Below are positions 1-10,965 of a stretch of DNA of 64,000 nucleotides, piece by piece. The stretch's first letter is position 1; every line of letters begins with the position of its first letter. The stretch is from Gracilaria gracilis. Its lineage: Eukaryota; Rhodophyta; Florideophyceae; Gracilariales; Gracilariaceae. The translations under genes and the position numbers were made by a program. The notes beneath the pieces were generated by a model. It saw nothing but the letters and a program-made list of their open reading frames with translations. It was not told where the DNA came from and did not search any database. The stretch is taken from NCBI GenBank assembly GCA_030374805.1, contig JARGSG010000001.1:1054001-1118000 (forward strand), in the 5' to 3' direction.

Positions 1-2
1 TT

Positions 3-785
3 GTATGCAGAGGCCGCATTGGATCCATGCTTTAAGACCACGGTACCCCTCAAGATCCCATTCTTTCACTCCAAGATTTCATAGCCGCAGACAGCATTCC
101 GCAAGGTCCCATTTTCTTCTGCGGCAGGAGCAACTTGTTGGAAACAGTAATTCGCTCCTGCCCTCCATCTCGCAGACAAGACTTGGTCTTCATTCAGAAC
201 GGCCACATTCTTCCCATTTTTTCGAAACATGGTCTTCATCACACCACACGAGCAGTTCTTTACATCACCGTACCAACTCTCGCTGCACCTCCACAGAATG
301 GCGTCACCCCTCTTACTCCCAACGGCCTCACACCTGTCACCGGAAAATGGGCTTTCGCACTAGCACAACGCTTCTTTAACGCAGGTCTCACTTGCAATAT
401 CGTTGACGAAGACGCCTTGTCTAAATCCTACTACGAAAAGCTCGTCTGGATCTCTTCATTCAACCTAGTTGGTTCCTTCCACGGCTTCATCACCATGCAT
501 GACGTGGCCACCCACTACAATACCATAGTTTCAACGATAATGAAGGAAATACTCGGCATAGTCTTCTCCAACACAGCTATCTCCTACAATATCCCCTCCA
601 CAGTACAATCCCTCCTCGCCTACGGCAGCACTCTTACCTCCTTCCACGCCTCATTCTCTGAGTACGAATTCAGAAATGCTTACTTCTACCTTTCCTCCGA
701 GGAAACCAAGAGAGCGGGCTTGGTTGACCCTGCCCCTTTTCACACCAACTATGTCAATGTCCTTAGAAAAGGCATTCTCTTTTAG
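3..785 (+). pseudogene. Ketopantoate-reductase-like gene, copy 1 (5' end outside window)
   Basis: The product resembles the PanE/ApbA ketopantoate reductase fold: an NAD(P)-binding Rossmann domain followed by a helical C-terminal domain. The frame starting at base 3 reads GRIGSML near its start, the remnant of a glycine-rich nucleotide loop, and continues through FIQNGHILP (the family's LQNG segment) and SYYEKLVWISSFN (the lysine-bearing start of the C-terminal domain). The second copy at 29816-30646 is about two-thirds identical and intact at 276 residues, so about 15-20 N-terminal residues lie left of the window. A TAA at 33-35 interrupts the frame where the other copy has tyrosine, so this copy is probably dead. 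It ends tail-to-tail with the long minus-strand gene, about 200 bases away. The substrate is unknown; real pantothenate synthesis activity is not implied. Confidence 0.7.
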
Positions 786-988
786 TACCAGTACTACTTT
801 GGTCTCATTTTGTAAAAAAGATATCTACGCACAATACTCTCTGTCCTTACCCCACGCTTTGTAACTCATTTTCTTTCTTCAACAATCCTTTTATGCTCAC
901 ATTATATCAAAACATTCGTTCATTTCTCAGTACTAGTCAAGTCACCTCACTCTCACACACATAACACTACACGCCCTACATGTTTTAT

Positions 989-3900
989 CTAGTCCTCCTC
1001 ATAATCCACTATTATTGGTCCCTCTTCGTAGTCCCCATCCGTGTTATCCGCCTTGTAGCCTTGTACCTCGTCATCTTCCACTTCGTAATCCTCCTCTCCA
1101 ACTTCCTCTTCCTCCATTTCAAAGTTGCTCACAGAACTTTCCTCCTCGTCCAGCTGGTCGTTTGGGTCTTCCCCGAGTCCAAATTCCTCATCTAAGAATT
1201 TGGGCGGAAAAGCAGGCTGCCTGTGCACCGCATCAGGGAGCTTGTATCCCTCGGGCACAAAGTACATATGATACCGTAGACAATTCTCTTTCACCAGCGC
1301 ATCCATGTACCCAGCCCCAGCATGAAACACGTCTTCCCTTCCAATCAACATGGAGTACGGTGGAACCCTGAACTTCTTCACAACCATCGTACGAGACAGC
1401 CTCTTCAAACTCTTGTCATCCGTCACATCCATATTATGTGACCTCTCATATACCCATATCATAAAAGAGCTCCCCCCGGAGGCCATCATGAAGAATCCTG
1501 GAATCTCCCCATTGTTCTTCTCCACATTCGTCAACCCTCGGAAATCGGTGTGCAACACCTGCCTCGGGCATCCCTCCCCCGTACACAACACACGTCCTCC
1601 TGTTTCCGGCGCATACATCCTCTTCTTCGCCCTACTGTTCTTACACAGACGAAGAGCGGCTGCTATCTGCCCAAACCTAGCATCCAACAACGCCCTCTTT
1701 CTCACCATCATCACATTCTTCTCATCCGATTCCATGTAATCCACAATCCCATTCTTCGTGATAATGTATCGCCCAATGCTCTGCATCCTATCCCCCGCAT
1801 CCTTCCCATCTCCCGCATTGATGATAGGGTTTTATCTCTTGCGGTTCTCCTCGAACTTGAGGTCGGGCTGTTCCAAGAAATCCTTGTGAAAGAACTCCAA
1901 CATGCTCTCTGTCACATCTTCATCCGTCACCACCCCCCTCTTCTTCGCCTCATCTGACATGCCTTCTTCACTTCCAAATTCCTCCAGCACACAGAATCGT
2001 CCCTCCATCAACTCCATTCTCTTCGCGGCAAAATACTCTCGCGCGAGGTCATTCCTCTCCATCGCCGCCATCCAAAGAGCCTCTTCCTCCCCTTTTGGCT
2101 TTCCCTTCAACGGGAGCTTCACCCCAAGAACTGGTTCCTTTGTAGTCCCCAGTTCCTTGTGCACATTCCGGGCTGCATGCCAATACACCGCGTGATGCAC
2201 CGCCCTGAAATCCTCCACCGTTAAACACCCTTCCCTATGCTGCTTTCGTAGGTGAAGCATATCCATCCACGGGTGCTGGTGTTTCACAGCATTCTTCCCT
2301 TCCGGCCACTCACTCGGCAGTGCATTCACCATATTAGTCCACGACATATCTGATCCCCCGGTGTACTCCCCAGCTATCTTCATCCCCGTCGGGAGAACAT
2401 CCGGATTGTTATCCTCAAAGCTACGCATTCCTCCTTCACCTCCCCCCCCCGGTTCATCCCCAACAAATCCACTATCCTTCTCACTACTATCACTCTCCTC
2501 CTTGCCCTAACTGGACGACATCACATTGATTTTCTGCTTCTTAAGGAACTTCTTCAAGGCAGTCCTCGTCATTTTCCTGAACAGGTTAACAACCTCCAAA
2601 GGTATGTCCACAGAAGATGTGTTCACCGTACCCTTCCTTCTTCACTTCGGGGCTAGTTGCACATCATCTTCATCCTCGTCGTCAGTAAGCACCGCAGGAG
2701 TTCTCTTCCTCGTTTTCCTCTTCTTCCCCACAACCCGTCCAACCTCCTCTTCTCGCAAGCGACCCGGAACCACCTTACGTCTTGTGCTACGTCTTAACAC
2801 CGGTGGTTCCGGTTCAGGGCTTTCCACCACCATGGGATCGTTCTCCACTTCAGCAGAGGGAGCCCTGGCCGTCCCTTCCGGTTCCACAACCTCTTCAATT
2901 ACCTCCTCTACAACGTCCTCTTCCTCTGAACTTCGCAGTGGTACTTTAAAGTGTTGTTCCAACTTGTTACCAGCACTCTTCACCCTCCTAGACACAATCC
3001 CGTCCTACAAAGGCTTTGCTCCCGCGAGCTCCATTTTGGCTGTTTGCTCCCCGAGATATTCCAAGACAGATACCCCCTTTCCTCCAATCTTGAGAACCGT
3101 CTGCATCACTTCCTCAACTGTCATCTCCTTCCTCTTGGCAGTCATGTCGCAAAGCTTAAACATACCTATTGCACACTGAAAGAAGTGCTTCCTCATATCC
3201 TGAAAACCGCCCGTCCTCCCTGCAGAGAACATTCTCAGTCGCACATGCCATTGCAAGCAACGGACGACAAAACGGAATTTCCCATCTGCGAGTCCCATAA
3301 GGAGGTCACTGGACACATGTGTGAGCGTCAGCGGCGGCCCCTCCTCACACACCTTTTCAAAGAATTGGAAAAGCCCCTCGCTTTGCACAAACTTCAGAGC
3401 CAGTGCCGCATAGCCATACAAGTGACGCATACTATAGTCCCCGATAACCCCACTTCTTTTCAACGCGCCCGCAATCTGTTTGGGCGTCAACTTACTCACA
3501 TCCACTTCTCCTTCGTCAATGATGTTTTCAACGAAAGACACCGTGCTGTGAAGCTTGTCTGCGAAAGACATCTTCAGAACATTGGAGCTCATCTCGTTCA
3601 GGAGATTGCCAAGTCCTAGCACTTCATTCATGACCATCAGATTACCATCCTTCCTCGTCCATAACACAACATACAGAGACTTCACTATATCCTCCCATTT
3701 CCCTCCTTCCTTACGCAGGTCCTGTAACAAAAGAAATCGGTGATATCCGTCTATAAGTGTTACAGGCAGCACAAGTCTCCCGTTAACGATGTCACTCGCT
3801 TCCAAATCGCCTACAAGTGTAACGGCAATCGAACCGGCGGAAGGAAGCCAACCAAAGTTGCGGCACTTCATCTTCGTGGGCTCCTTGTGCGCGAGGTTCA

Positions 3901-5083
3901 CACAGCGAACCATCTTCTTCGGGATTTCAATCATCTCGATATCCGTCGTCAACCGCTGCTGAACATAGTTGGCGAGGGATATCTTCGGTAGCGGCAGCGT
4001 GGTGTCCACCTCATCCAACGGAACCTTATCTCCTTCATCGAACAAATCCCCCTCAGTTCCACCCAGGGAAGCCTTAGTAGTCCCAGTAACCTCCACAACA
4101 TCGTCATCGGAGTCATCCACGATGTTAACCCTCTCAATTGCTCCCACCGGTTCCTTCATCCCTTTAGAACCTCTTCGTCCTCCTCCTCTCGTTGGTGGAG
4201 ACTAGAGTTTGACGGTTTTAGAAGACTGCTCAGCCGATTCCCTGACCTCCTCAACATCTTCACTCTCAGACTGAGAGGTGGACGACTTCCCGGCCCCAGG
4301 GTGCGGAGTGGGGTGCGAAGTGGGACTCTGCGTAATCACAATTGACCCTATGAACATCAAATCTGGCCAAAATATGGCCGAGATATGGCCGAAATGTGGC
4401 CGTCTAGCTCGAAAATTTGTGAGAACGTTTAACCAGCGAAGACAAACAAGTTTCATTTTTCTTCATATGGCCGAAATATGGCCGATATGTGGCCCAAATA
4501 TGGCTGAATTTTACACGTGTAAGCTAACAAAAACTCTTATTTTCATTAGTTACACATTCTCCCAAAATTTCGACTTAAACGGCCACATTTCGGCCATATC
4601 TCGGCCATATTTTGGCCAGATTCGATGTTCATAGGGTGAGGCCATCATCGACGTATCCCAGGCATACAACCCAGCCGATACCAATTGGGCGAGCTTACTC
4701 GGCGGTTCCTCCGAACCTTGAAAACGGTAAGGGTACTTCACGTCTAGATGACTTGAAATATTCGTCCTCCAGATAACCACCAAATCTTCACCCTCTAAGG
4801 CAGTGGCGCTTAGAAGATGGCCATGCATCGAACGGCAGAGGCCCTTCCCGGTATCACCAGCAGGTCCCACGCCACGTCCTTCCGCAGTACCAACTTTAAC
4901 CCTGTTCTTGTCCTTTCCAAGGCTGATGAACAAAGATACAGAGTCGCCACCTTTTACCTTATGTGGCTCGGGAGTACTCGTCTTCTTCTTCATCGCGCGC
5001 GGTGTGCCCCTCTCGGAACGCGATTTCGGCCTACGAGGCGTGGAGACCTTCGCCTTTCCTCTTTCTCGCGTAAACGGCGCCAT
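989..5083 (-). pseudogene. Long gene fusing ParB-like and 2OG-Fe(II)-oxygenase-like domains, copy 1
   Basis: One minus-strand frame runs from ATG at 5083 to 989, about 1,365 codons, of which 98 come from an inserted MITE. In order it encodes: a basic N-terminus; an unrecognised domain (VKGG to WDTSM); an acidic linker; a ParB/sulfiredoxin-like segment with the box IDGYHRFLLL near 3,725-3,755; a helical stretch (LTPKQIAGALKRSG) like the ParB helix-turn-helix region; a basic NLS-like run KKRKTRKR; an unknown helical domain (1,832-2,428); and a C-terminal double-stranded beta-helix candidate with HTD near 1,550, a distal His in DVFHAGAGY near 1,320 and Arg in LRYHMYF near 1,275. That H-x-D...H...R order is the 2OG-Fe(II) oxygenase signature. 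Five in-frame stops (TAG 4201, TAG 3005, TGA 2642, TAG 2507, TAA 1832) break it, with no frameshift. The start is chosen because copy 2 (MPPLTRGRG) aligns there with MAPFTRERG. The domain calls are by motif only. Confidence 0.6.
4346..4636. mobile_element. MITE-A copy 1, 291 bp with 57-bp terminal inverted repeats
   Basis: It begins CCCTATGAACATC and ends GATGTTCATAGGG. The inverted arms match over about 57 bases and are full of TGGCC/GGCCA runs. The flanks repeat TGA (4343-4345 and 4637-4639), a 3-bp target duplication, and the empty site is visible in the homologous gene copy near 33,237. There is no coding capacity. Insert plus duplication is 294 bases, so the host gene's frame is kept across it, but the element supplies stops. 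A 3-bp duplication with C-rich ends suggests a CACTA- or Harbinger-type helper; which one is not known. Confidence 0.9.
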
Positions 5084-5454
5084 TTCTGACCCCTCGCTGT
5101 TCCTCTTCGATCGCGCTGACTCCCGCTCTTTTTTATGGTTCAGAGGGTCCATGTTGGATACAAAGGGTTCAAACAACTCGAAACGCGGATTACGACCGTC
5201 GAGAATGCTCACGAGAACGTGTAGTGGACGTTCCCTTCTCAATCAAGTTCGTTGCCTTCACTTCCTGACCGAACACTGCGCCGGCTCAATATAGAATTGA
5301 ACTCAAGGGGTTCCGTATTTCACGTTTTAGAATTCACTATCGCTTTATTTAGAAAGTTAAATGATCGTCATAACTACTACGTACGCAAAGCTATAGAATA
5401 AAGGCACCCAGTTTCGAAGGAAAAAAAAAAAGAATTGCATCCGTTAAGTTTTCT

Positions 5455-5950
5455 GCATGGACAGCGGTCCAGGGTGGAGCGGCGCTTCATCAGTGCCCTG
5501 ATGAAGCGCCACACCACCCCGGACCGCTGTCCATGCGCAGTGGGCGATGAAGTTGGACGACACCTCGGACGGCTGTCCACGTGCTGTGGCCGAAGAAGTT
5601 GGACGACACCCCGAACGACTGTCCACGGCAAAAAAAAATTAAATTTTTCGGACAGCGGTCCGGGGTGAAGTGGCCCTTCATCACGGCACTGATGAAGCAC
5701 CACTCCACCCCGGACCGCTGTCCACGCGCCGTGGCTGATGAAGCTGGACGACACCTCGGACAGCTGTCCACGCGCCGTGGCTGATGAAGCTGGACGACAT
5801 TTCGGACCGCTGTCCACGCGAAAACAAAATTTAATTTTTCGGACAGCGGTCCGGAGTGGAGTGGCGCTTCATCACGGCACTGATGAAGCACCACTCCACC
5901 CCGGACCGCTGTCCACGCGCCGTGGCCGATGAAGCTGGACGATACCTTGG
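5455..5950. repeat. Foldback hairpin cluster 1 (flavour GGTCC...GGACC)
   Basis: Three near-perfect palindromes of about 74-82 bases lie at 5455-5536, 5650-5723 and 5841-5914. Each arm reads GGACAGCGGTCC, then GGGGTGGAGTGGC, then GCTTCATC, and folds back around a loop of about 8-10 bases. Between them are direct repeats of about 50 bases containing GATGAAGCTGGACGACA. No coding capacity is seen. The same palindrome family returns at 18.1, 34.0 and 35.0-35.4 kb. Confidence 0.9.
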
Positions 5951-5959
5951 ACCGCTGTC

Positions 5960-6690
5960 GACGACGGTTTTCACTTATGATTGTTTTATAAATATTTAAA
6001 GCCCTGCATCTTCTTATAATGACGGGAGGACGTAAAGGTACATCCTATCAAATCGAAGTAGGTAGTTCTACCGACTACCTTCTCTAACTTTATATGATTA
6101 GATTTTCCTGTAGCTCCCAAGGTCGTGACCGATAATGAATACCCCCTTTGCGACAACCACGAGCATTATGTGGTTGTCGGAGAAGAATAACTCATCACTG
6201 GCCACGACATTCTTCTAGTGAATATATTGGGGACTATTCTTCTTCAGTAATTGAAATATCAGTCATGGCAAAACACGATTATCTGAGTTGAACAACTCAT
6301 ATAATCGTAGTCCACCATCACCGGTAGCTCAACCACTTCCGATAGTTCGACCTGACGCAGTCTAATCTAGTCGCTCTAATAAATAACCACAGTCCAACAG
6401 TGATTGAGCTGGCTGTCAAAGCCAAAGCCGATTACATGAGTTGAACAACTCAAATAATCGTACTCGACCATCACGGCCAGCTCAAGCACTTCCGAATGTT
6501 CTCAGTAAAGCAAGGATGCAGAAGTGGCATACACTGTGTCCGGCGACTCTGGCTTGAATACGCAATGGCATGGAAAATAGAAGAGTACGCCAGTTAGTAC
6601 GATTCACAGAAAACGAACAAAATTGTCGAACGTACTATGTGTGACACTACGTCCGCGCAACAGAACAAGGACGGAAAAATCACCTACCTT
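5960..6690. other. Gene-free spacer with a diverged direct repeat
   Basis: No gene is recognised. A 68-base unit at 6275-6343 recurs at 6429-6496; both copies contain the small palindrome GAGTTGAACAACTC followed by AATCGTA and a CTCAA-CACTTCCGA tail. The rest is unremarkable. Confidence 0.6.
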
Positions 6691-6740
6691 ATACAGTTTC
6701 CGGCGATATGTTCTTCTTCTGTCACAACCGAGAGGATCAC
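6690..6740. repeat. Left arm of an inverted repeat flanking the LTR element
   Basis: The sequence TTTCCGGCGATATGTTCTTC...TGTCACAACC just left of the LTR element is repeated in inverted form at 17934-17985, with GGTTGTGACAGGAGAAGAAG. The arms match over about 45 bases with a few differences. The LTR element therefore landed at or next to the centre of an older palindromic sequence. Confidence 0.7.
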
Positions 6741-7283
6741 TGTAGTATAATTCACAAAAAGGGAGAGAGTCCGAAGCGGTCTTGAGACGGGAGCGGCGGT
6801 AGCGTACAGTCTTGTGACTGTAATGAATCCGAGCGGAGAGAAAGGGCGGAAGCACCGGGCGGTCGAGGGGAGAGTGGACGATTGGTATCACCAGGCACGT
6901 ACAGGAACGTGCGGAAGGGTACGAACGGTCTGAGAAACCCAACAAAGGAGTAGCCGTGCGGTCTATCGTTAGTGCAAACTAGCGAAGAAGACGTTCGGCA
7001 GAAGATGCTTGTCGTTTACGATTGGGGCCTCGGGAGATCCGAGCTACAACTAAATATCGGGTCTGGGCCCCATTACTAACTACTGTACGATCGGTCTAAT
7101 TTGCACTATCATTACCAAGTCCGTACACGTGGCCAACTTGTACGCTGTGCCAACCCGTCCGGCACTTGATCACCAAATCATACACGTGGCGGTGCCACTG
7201 CACCAGCCCATCGTGCACTACCCCTTCGTACGTGAACGGCTGATCAGACACACTCTGCACCAACTCGGACCCACTATACTACA
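6741..7283 (-). repeat. 3' LTR of element 1
   Basis: The 543-bp terminal repeat begins TGTAGTATA and ends TATACTACA, perfect inverted termini of the usual TG...CA form. It is nearly identical to the copy at 17391-17933. Confidence 0.97.
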
Positions 7284-8488
7284 GATCCCCCTCCTACACT
7301 TGCGCTCCGCCCTCGGAGCGCCGCGTAACGTCGCCAAGTCGGTACGCGTCTATCCGTATGGTTTAGAGGGCGCCATAACGTCCGTTCGGAAATTTTGCCC
7401 GGAATGGGCGGGGCGGAGCCATGCCAAAATTTCCAGAGCGGGAGCGACGAGAGGAGCGTGTGTACGTGTGGTAAGGTCCAAACCGAGCGGAACGAAAGGC
7501 GCTGGCACGCGAACGCTGGATCGAAGACAAACGGGGCTTGATCCGGGGCGTACGCAAACCGTAATAACTGTGCAGACCGTAGACACTTGTTCGAGTACCG
7601 TCATCGAGCTCGGTACCTCTTACGTTCAAGCCCGATCGGGAATGTGCATCCTGTTCTGCAGGGCGTCCGTGTCGGTCACCACACGGAGCGTGTCCGGCAG
7701 GGCTTCGAAGTCGTCAGCCCCGCCTACCGCGAGTTCTGCGCTTGGTGTCATCCATTCGGTAACACGCAGCACGCGTGCGTGGAGTCCGTACGGGTTACGG
7801 GGAGCCACAGCGTCCGCTTTCGGAAAATTTGCCCAGGATGGGCGGGGCGAAGCCATGCCGATTTCCCGAAGTGGAGGAGACACCATATGGACGGAACCGT
7901 TGGGGACGCTTGCCGTGTTAAGTACGAGCGGGCGTGAAGACGGGTACTGACGGCAGCGAAGGCGTGCGTGTATCCGTGTCTTTCTGTGCGGTTCGTCTCG
8001 AAGGAGAATGCCCGATGGGGATCCATTCGGTACACCCGGCACGTCTCGATGGAGGGTGTCTGGCGGGTACGCGTATTGGCGCGCGCCGCACGTCTCCACG
8101 GAGGGCGTACGGCGGATGACCCCTTAGCGGTCGAACGCGTGTCCGTACGAATACGCCGTGTCCGAAGCGGTGGTTTTTTTTCGTAGATGGGGTGGCGGTC
8201 GAAGGACCGTCAGTGCTCATTGTGACCATACGGGCGAGCGACCGTACGAATTGGACGCGATGCGACGCCGCGACGAAGCGAGTGTATAGCGTATCTCGTG
8301 TGCAGTGGGTGGCGGAACGTCAGCTCCTGATCCTCCAATAAAAATAAATTGGTCAGCACTGACATTTCGTCCGCGCGGTGCCTGTACGATGACATAGTCG
8401 TCGTGGCGATTCCAAACGGTCGGTAATACCTCAAGTACCGCGTTGTCGTGTTCACCTCCCCCTATAAGAGCGCTAGCCAAGCGTTGAC
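7284..8488. other. Untranslated interior of element 1 ahead of the antisense ORF
   Basis: GC-rich, with no convincing gene. A segment of about 60 bases near 7380-7438 (GGCGGGGCGGAGCCATGCC core) recurs diverged near 7826-7885. The first copy is flanked by inverted GGAAATTTTG/CAAAATTTCC, so it could form a stem. It lies upstream of the plus-strand ORF and could be its leader. Confidence 0.5.
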
Positions 8489-10636
8489 ATGCCCGAATCG
8501 GTTCACTCCGTATCCAACCCTACGCACGCAATGGCGCCGACTCCGAGCGGCTCTGGTACACCGTCGACACCTTTCCGTTCGGTTCCGTTACCGGGTCAGA
8601 AGTATGACCATCGCTTCCGTCGCGGTCTTACCGCTCCTCGCCGGAGGAAGCAGGTCCCGCTATCCGTCACGGAATACGTCCAGAAGGGGTTCTTCGACGG
8701 CGAGCGCTTCGCGTCGATTCCGACGGCGCTACCGATGCGGGATATGGCGATTTGCAATCCGAAACGGACAAGCATCGAAGCTTGGCAAGCCCGCTGGAAC
8801 CACCTGCCTGGTGTGACCGGACGGAAGAGTGAAGAGACCTACGGGAGGAGTGACATGTTATACCTGCGCTGTCCGGAGGAGAAGACCTATCAGGAGGCGT
8901 TGCAGCGTTTATTCCACCGCTGCTCATCCGATTCGGGCTTCCCCGAGAAGGACATGAATCCGCTTGGGTTGGTGATGTTCGAACCGCCGTACGACAAGTT
9001 GTACTGGCTGAACCGTCAACGGTGGGGAAGTAATACCGCAACGGAGGCAAGAATCCGAGCGTCCCATGGGTTCCTGTACAGTTGGCACAACGTCGAGTTC
9101 TTTGACGTCCCTGTTCATCGCCGATCGGACTTGTATTGCTCCACAAACGAAGTGTGGACCAGCCTCAATGTGTCTCGCAACCTATCCGTACCGACTCCGT
9201 CCGTGTTGGCTTACCATTCGGCAGAGCTCCTCAAAGGTTCACCCATTCAGGGTGTTGTCCGTCAGGTCGTATATGCCGAGTGGGCGGTGTTTGCCTTTAT
9301 GGCGTTCCTCCAGGCGGCCCACGAAGGTATCGAGGTCTTCACCCGTGCGGGAGACGAGCGTCTGTACCACAAGGACGGCCAAACCAAGTACGGGCGGTTG
9401 TTTCCGATGCCGTACAAACTGGTATGTATCCTGGCCGAGATGGGACTCCCGAACGTTCTCCGCGGCACCGTGTTTCCATCGCAGGTCGGTGAGAAACTGT
9501 TACAGTACTCGTTGGAGACCGATTGGGACAACACTCCGGGGTTCCTGTGGTACGACTACTACTCCGATACGTTCCCGGCGATGCCCTCGACCGGATCGGT
9601 CGCGACGCCGATCACTCGTGTCCTGAAGGGTCCGGAGAGTCCCCCCCCCTGGCCCTTCAAAACCGTTCCGGACTTCTTCCCGCATGGGTTCATGGCGCAG
9701 GACTTCGAGGAAGTGGCGCCGCTGCCGACTCCAATGGTGACACCCGTTGAGGCGAAGACCGTCGTGGAGGCAGGAGTTCAGGCAGGATCCGGTCGGAAGT
9801 CTTGGGACAAATCCGGGTTCGCCATTGAGGACAGCGCCAGCCCGCATTTGGACGGTGATACGCACAAGTCCTTCATGGCTCTCCGTGCGGCTTGTATTCC
9901 GTTCGGCGAAGAGGAACCTGCGACGCTTGACGACGCCCTGTTGGCGGCCCGAGCATGGATGCACCGTGCGGTCAACGCCGAGACTCCTCTCCGTGAGCAG
10001 GCTCAGGCGCAGCTTAACCTGCTCGGTTACCTCCGGGCCCACTCCTTATTGGTCCTCGCGTCTTACGAGAAGTCCGTGACGGCTGGTCTGGGTATGGCGC
10101 CCGGTGTGGATGGGACGCCGATGTCGACGTTCGCGCCGCCGTTAGAGGAGCTGGTGACCAAATCCTATGAGGGCATTGCGCAACAGGTCGATGCGGAGCG
10201 TATCGTCGACCATATCGTGAAGAACATGCGCCAGGCGGCGGAGTCCTTTTTCAAGGGTGTCGAGCTGGTTGCGCCCTATCTTCCGCCCGGAGAAGAGCCT
10301 GAAGGCGAAGGCCAGTCCGGTGACGGTGCAGGGCCGAGCGGTACGAACGCGGCTCCCGAAGGGGAGACTCCGCAAGAGGAGGTAACCCCTGCGGTCCTGG
10401 ATATTCCCATGCCGTCTCCGAGTGGAGACCAGGAGGTAACGGAGACCGTTACGGTTGAGGAGGACCTCATAGAGCCGGCGCCTGTACCCGCAAGCCAATC
10501 GGGCAATAAGTCGGGTGGGAAGAAGAAGGTCGTGGCCACTTCGCCGTGGCCTGGGGCCGCCTTGGCGTTCCAGCCGACAAAGACCGGTTCGAGTTCGCGT
10601 GGTGGTTCCGCTGCGGGCCGTGGTACCTCTCCGTAG
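8489..10636 (+). CDS. Antisense ORF of element 1, unknown protein (715 aa)
   Basis: A long open frame on the strand opposite gag-pol, inside the element between the end of pol and the 3' LTR. It has no recognised domain. Residues about 150-330 hold the recognisable core: EPPYDKLYWLNRQRWG, LSVPTPSVLAYH and YAEWAVFAFMAFLQAAHEGI. The C-terminal third is Pro/Gly/Ser-rich with acidic stretches and a basic tail. The core reappears in the antisense ORF of the other, much diverged LTR element (50181-52370), so it is a maintained gene of this retrotransposon group rather than a chance frame. The start is the first ATG of the long frame; an earlier internal start cannot be excluded. Function unknown; a structural, envelope-like or regulatory role would be guesswork. 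Confidence 0.75.
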   Translation: MPESVHSVSNPTHAMAPTPSGSGTPSTPFRSVPLPGQKYDHRFRRGLTAPRRRKQVPLSVTEYVQKGFFDGERFASIPTALPMRDMAICNPKRTSIEAWQARWNHLPGVTGRKSEETYGRSDMLYLRCPEEKTYQEALQRLFHRCSSDSGFPEKDMNPLGLVMFEPPYDKLYWLNRQRWGSNTATEARIRASHGFLYSWHNVEFFDVPVHRRSDLYCSTNEVWTSLNVSRNLSVPTPSVLAYHSAELLKGSPIQGVVRQVVYAEWAVFAFMAFLQAAHEGIEVFTRAGDERLYHKDGQTKYGRLFPMPYKLVCILAEMGLPNVLRGTVFPSQVGEKLLQYSLETDWDNTPGFLWYDYYSDTFPAMPSTGSVATPITRVLKGPESPPPWPFKTVPDFFPHGFMAQDFEEVAPLPTPMVTPVEAKTVVEAGVQAGSGRKSWDKSGFAIEDSASPHLDGDTHKSFMALRAACIPFGEEEPATLDDALLAARAWMHRAVNAETPLREQAQAQLNLLGYLRAHSLLVLASYEKSVTAGLGMAPGVDGTPMSTFAPPLEELVTKSYEGIAQQVDAERIVDHIVKNMRQAAESFFKGVELVAPYLPPGEEPEGEGQSGDGAGPSGTNAAPEGETPQEEVTPAVLDIPMPSPSGDQEVTETVTVEEDLIEPAPVPASQSGNKSGGKKKVVATSPWPGAALAFQPTKTGSSSRGGSAAGRGTSP

Positions 10637-10965
10637 GGTACCCGTGGGCGTGGTATTACGAAACCCGGTTGGAAGAAGACTACTTAGTTGACCGTGCGTA
10701 CTCGTAGCTTTCTTTTCTCCTGAGTAAACTTGTGATTGTTTGTGATGACCTGTGGGCCAATAGCGTGTCGTTCTGCGTGTGCCGTTGTCGAAAAAGGCGG
10801 CGTTTTGTAAAAATCGGAAAGCAATTGACCAATAGGCGTACGTTGGTGGCGGTTTGTCGCCCAATGATAACGTAGTGGCGGCGCCTTTTGGTGTCCCGTG
10901 ACGGTTCACCGCTTGCGAGCCAGTACGTACGATCTCGGATCCCGGATCCGCCCCTTTCCCCCTCC
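10637..10965. other. Spacer between antisense ORF and pol (convergent ends)
   Basis: About 330 bases separate the two tail-to-tail coding regions. No gene is seen. It should contain transcription end signals for both strands, but I cannot point to one. Confidence 0.4.

Noticed and set aside
7129-8229. Several overlapping ORFs in the GC-rich leader of element 1
   Set aside because: Open on both strands in several frames because of base composition; none has a homologue in element 2 or a domain.
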